NCBI GenBank assembly: GCA_018894775.1
Contig: JAHIPG010000353.1
Span: 1 to 5,043 of the forward strand
Direction: 5' to 3'
From: Nanobdellota archaeon
GTDB taxonomy: Archaea > Nanobdellota > Nanobdellia > SCGC-AAA011-G17 > VGLX01
DNA: 5,043 bases
A program made the position numbers and the translations under genes. Position 1 is the stretch's first letter; each line of letters opens with the position of its first letter. The notes under the pieces are model-generated. The model searched no databases. It was given only the letters and a program-made list of their open reading frames with translations, and was not told the origin of the DNA. This document shows positions 4,975 to 5,043 of the stretch, one piece after another.

Positions 4975-5043
4975 ATTTACTATGGAATTATTCCAGTTGG
5001 TTATTATGCATTCTTTATTTACCGAAACAATCAGTTCAGAAGC
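4870..5043 (-). CDS. C-terminal fragment of a PAS-domain protein (continues beyond right edge)
   Basis: Read on the minus strand from 5043, the frame is open for 57 codons and ends in TGA at 4870-4872. Its first part, SELIVSVNKECIITNWNNS, followed by IVNLTGIQKKNILRKSI, fits the start of a PAS sensor domain: hydrophobic beta strand, turn, I-T-x-W-N, then a hydrophobic helix with LTG and an end like the usual GKS. PAS domains bind small ligands, haem or flavin and sense redox, oxygen or light, typically in kinases and other regulators. Only about the first 40 residues of a domain of roughly 100 are present before the frame changes to an unrecognised tail (QKDTTAEHHN...) and stops, so the domain is truncated. 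The gene is probably a remnant or a protein broken at its 3' end. Its last 105 bases overlap the convergent membrane-protein gene, and about 40 bases of PAS-like sequence lie within that overlap. The upstream part and start are outside the window. Confidence 0.6.
   Translation of the reverse strand, partial: ASELIVSVNKECIITNWNNSIVNLTGIQKKNILRKSIYQKDTTAEHHNIPKADKISY

Overview
This AT-rich 5 kb window looks archaeal, and its small, tightly packed, often overlapping genes suggest a DPANN lineage such as Woesearchaeota or Pacearchaeota. That placement is inferred. The direct evidence is promoter architecture: most complete genes have a TATA-like element centred about 25-28 bases upstream of the start codon, often with purine-rich BRE-like sequence before it and usually no Shine-Dalgarno sequence. 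This is the geometry of leaderless archaeal transcripts. No rRNA, tRNA or CRISPR array is visible.

Layout: (1) 2-523 (+) is the 3' part of an IS66-type DDE transposase, cut by the window edge, with two adjacent perfect palindromes near its end. (2) 604-966 (+) is a small membrane-anchored protein whose core resembles a family I know mainly from bacteria and phages; its position beside the insertion sequence suggests acquired DNA. (3) 987-1616 (-) is a PIG-L/LmbE-type zinc deacetylase with its active-site motifs intact. (4) 1660-2928 (-) is a secreted protein with an HExxH zinc-protease-like motif and a beta-rich C-terminus reminiscent of an outer-membrane barrel. (5) 3029-3655 (+) is a stand-alone MnmC-like (DUF752) tRNA methyltransferase. 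(6) 3590-4378 (-) is a lysine/glutamate-rich helical, probably coiled-coil protein with a C-terminal hydrophobic segment; its tail overlaps gene 5 antisense by 66 bases. (7) 4432-4974 (+) is a polytopic membrane protein divergent from gene 6, and one TATA-like box lies midway between the two starts. (8) 4870-5043 (-) is the C-terminal end of a PAS-domain reading frame entering from the right edge and overlapping the end of gene 7 antisense by 105 bases.

The genes do not form one obvious pathway. The strongest leads are the secreted HExxH/beta-rich protein, the apparently shared bidirectional TATA box at 4401-4410, and the PAS fragment hidden opposite the membrane protein. I see no convincing evidence of a complete new multi-gene system.
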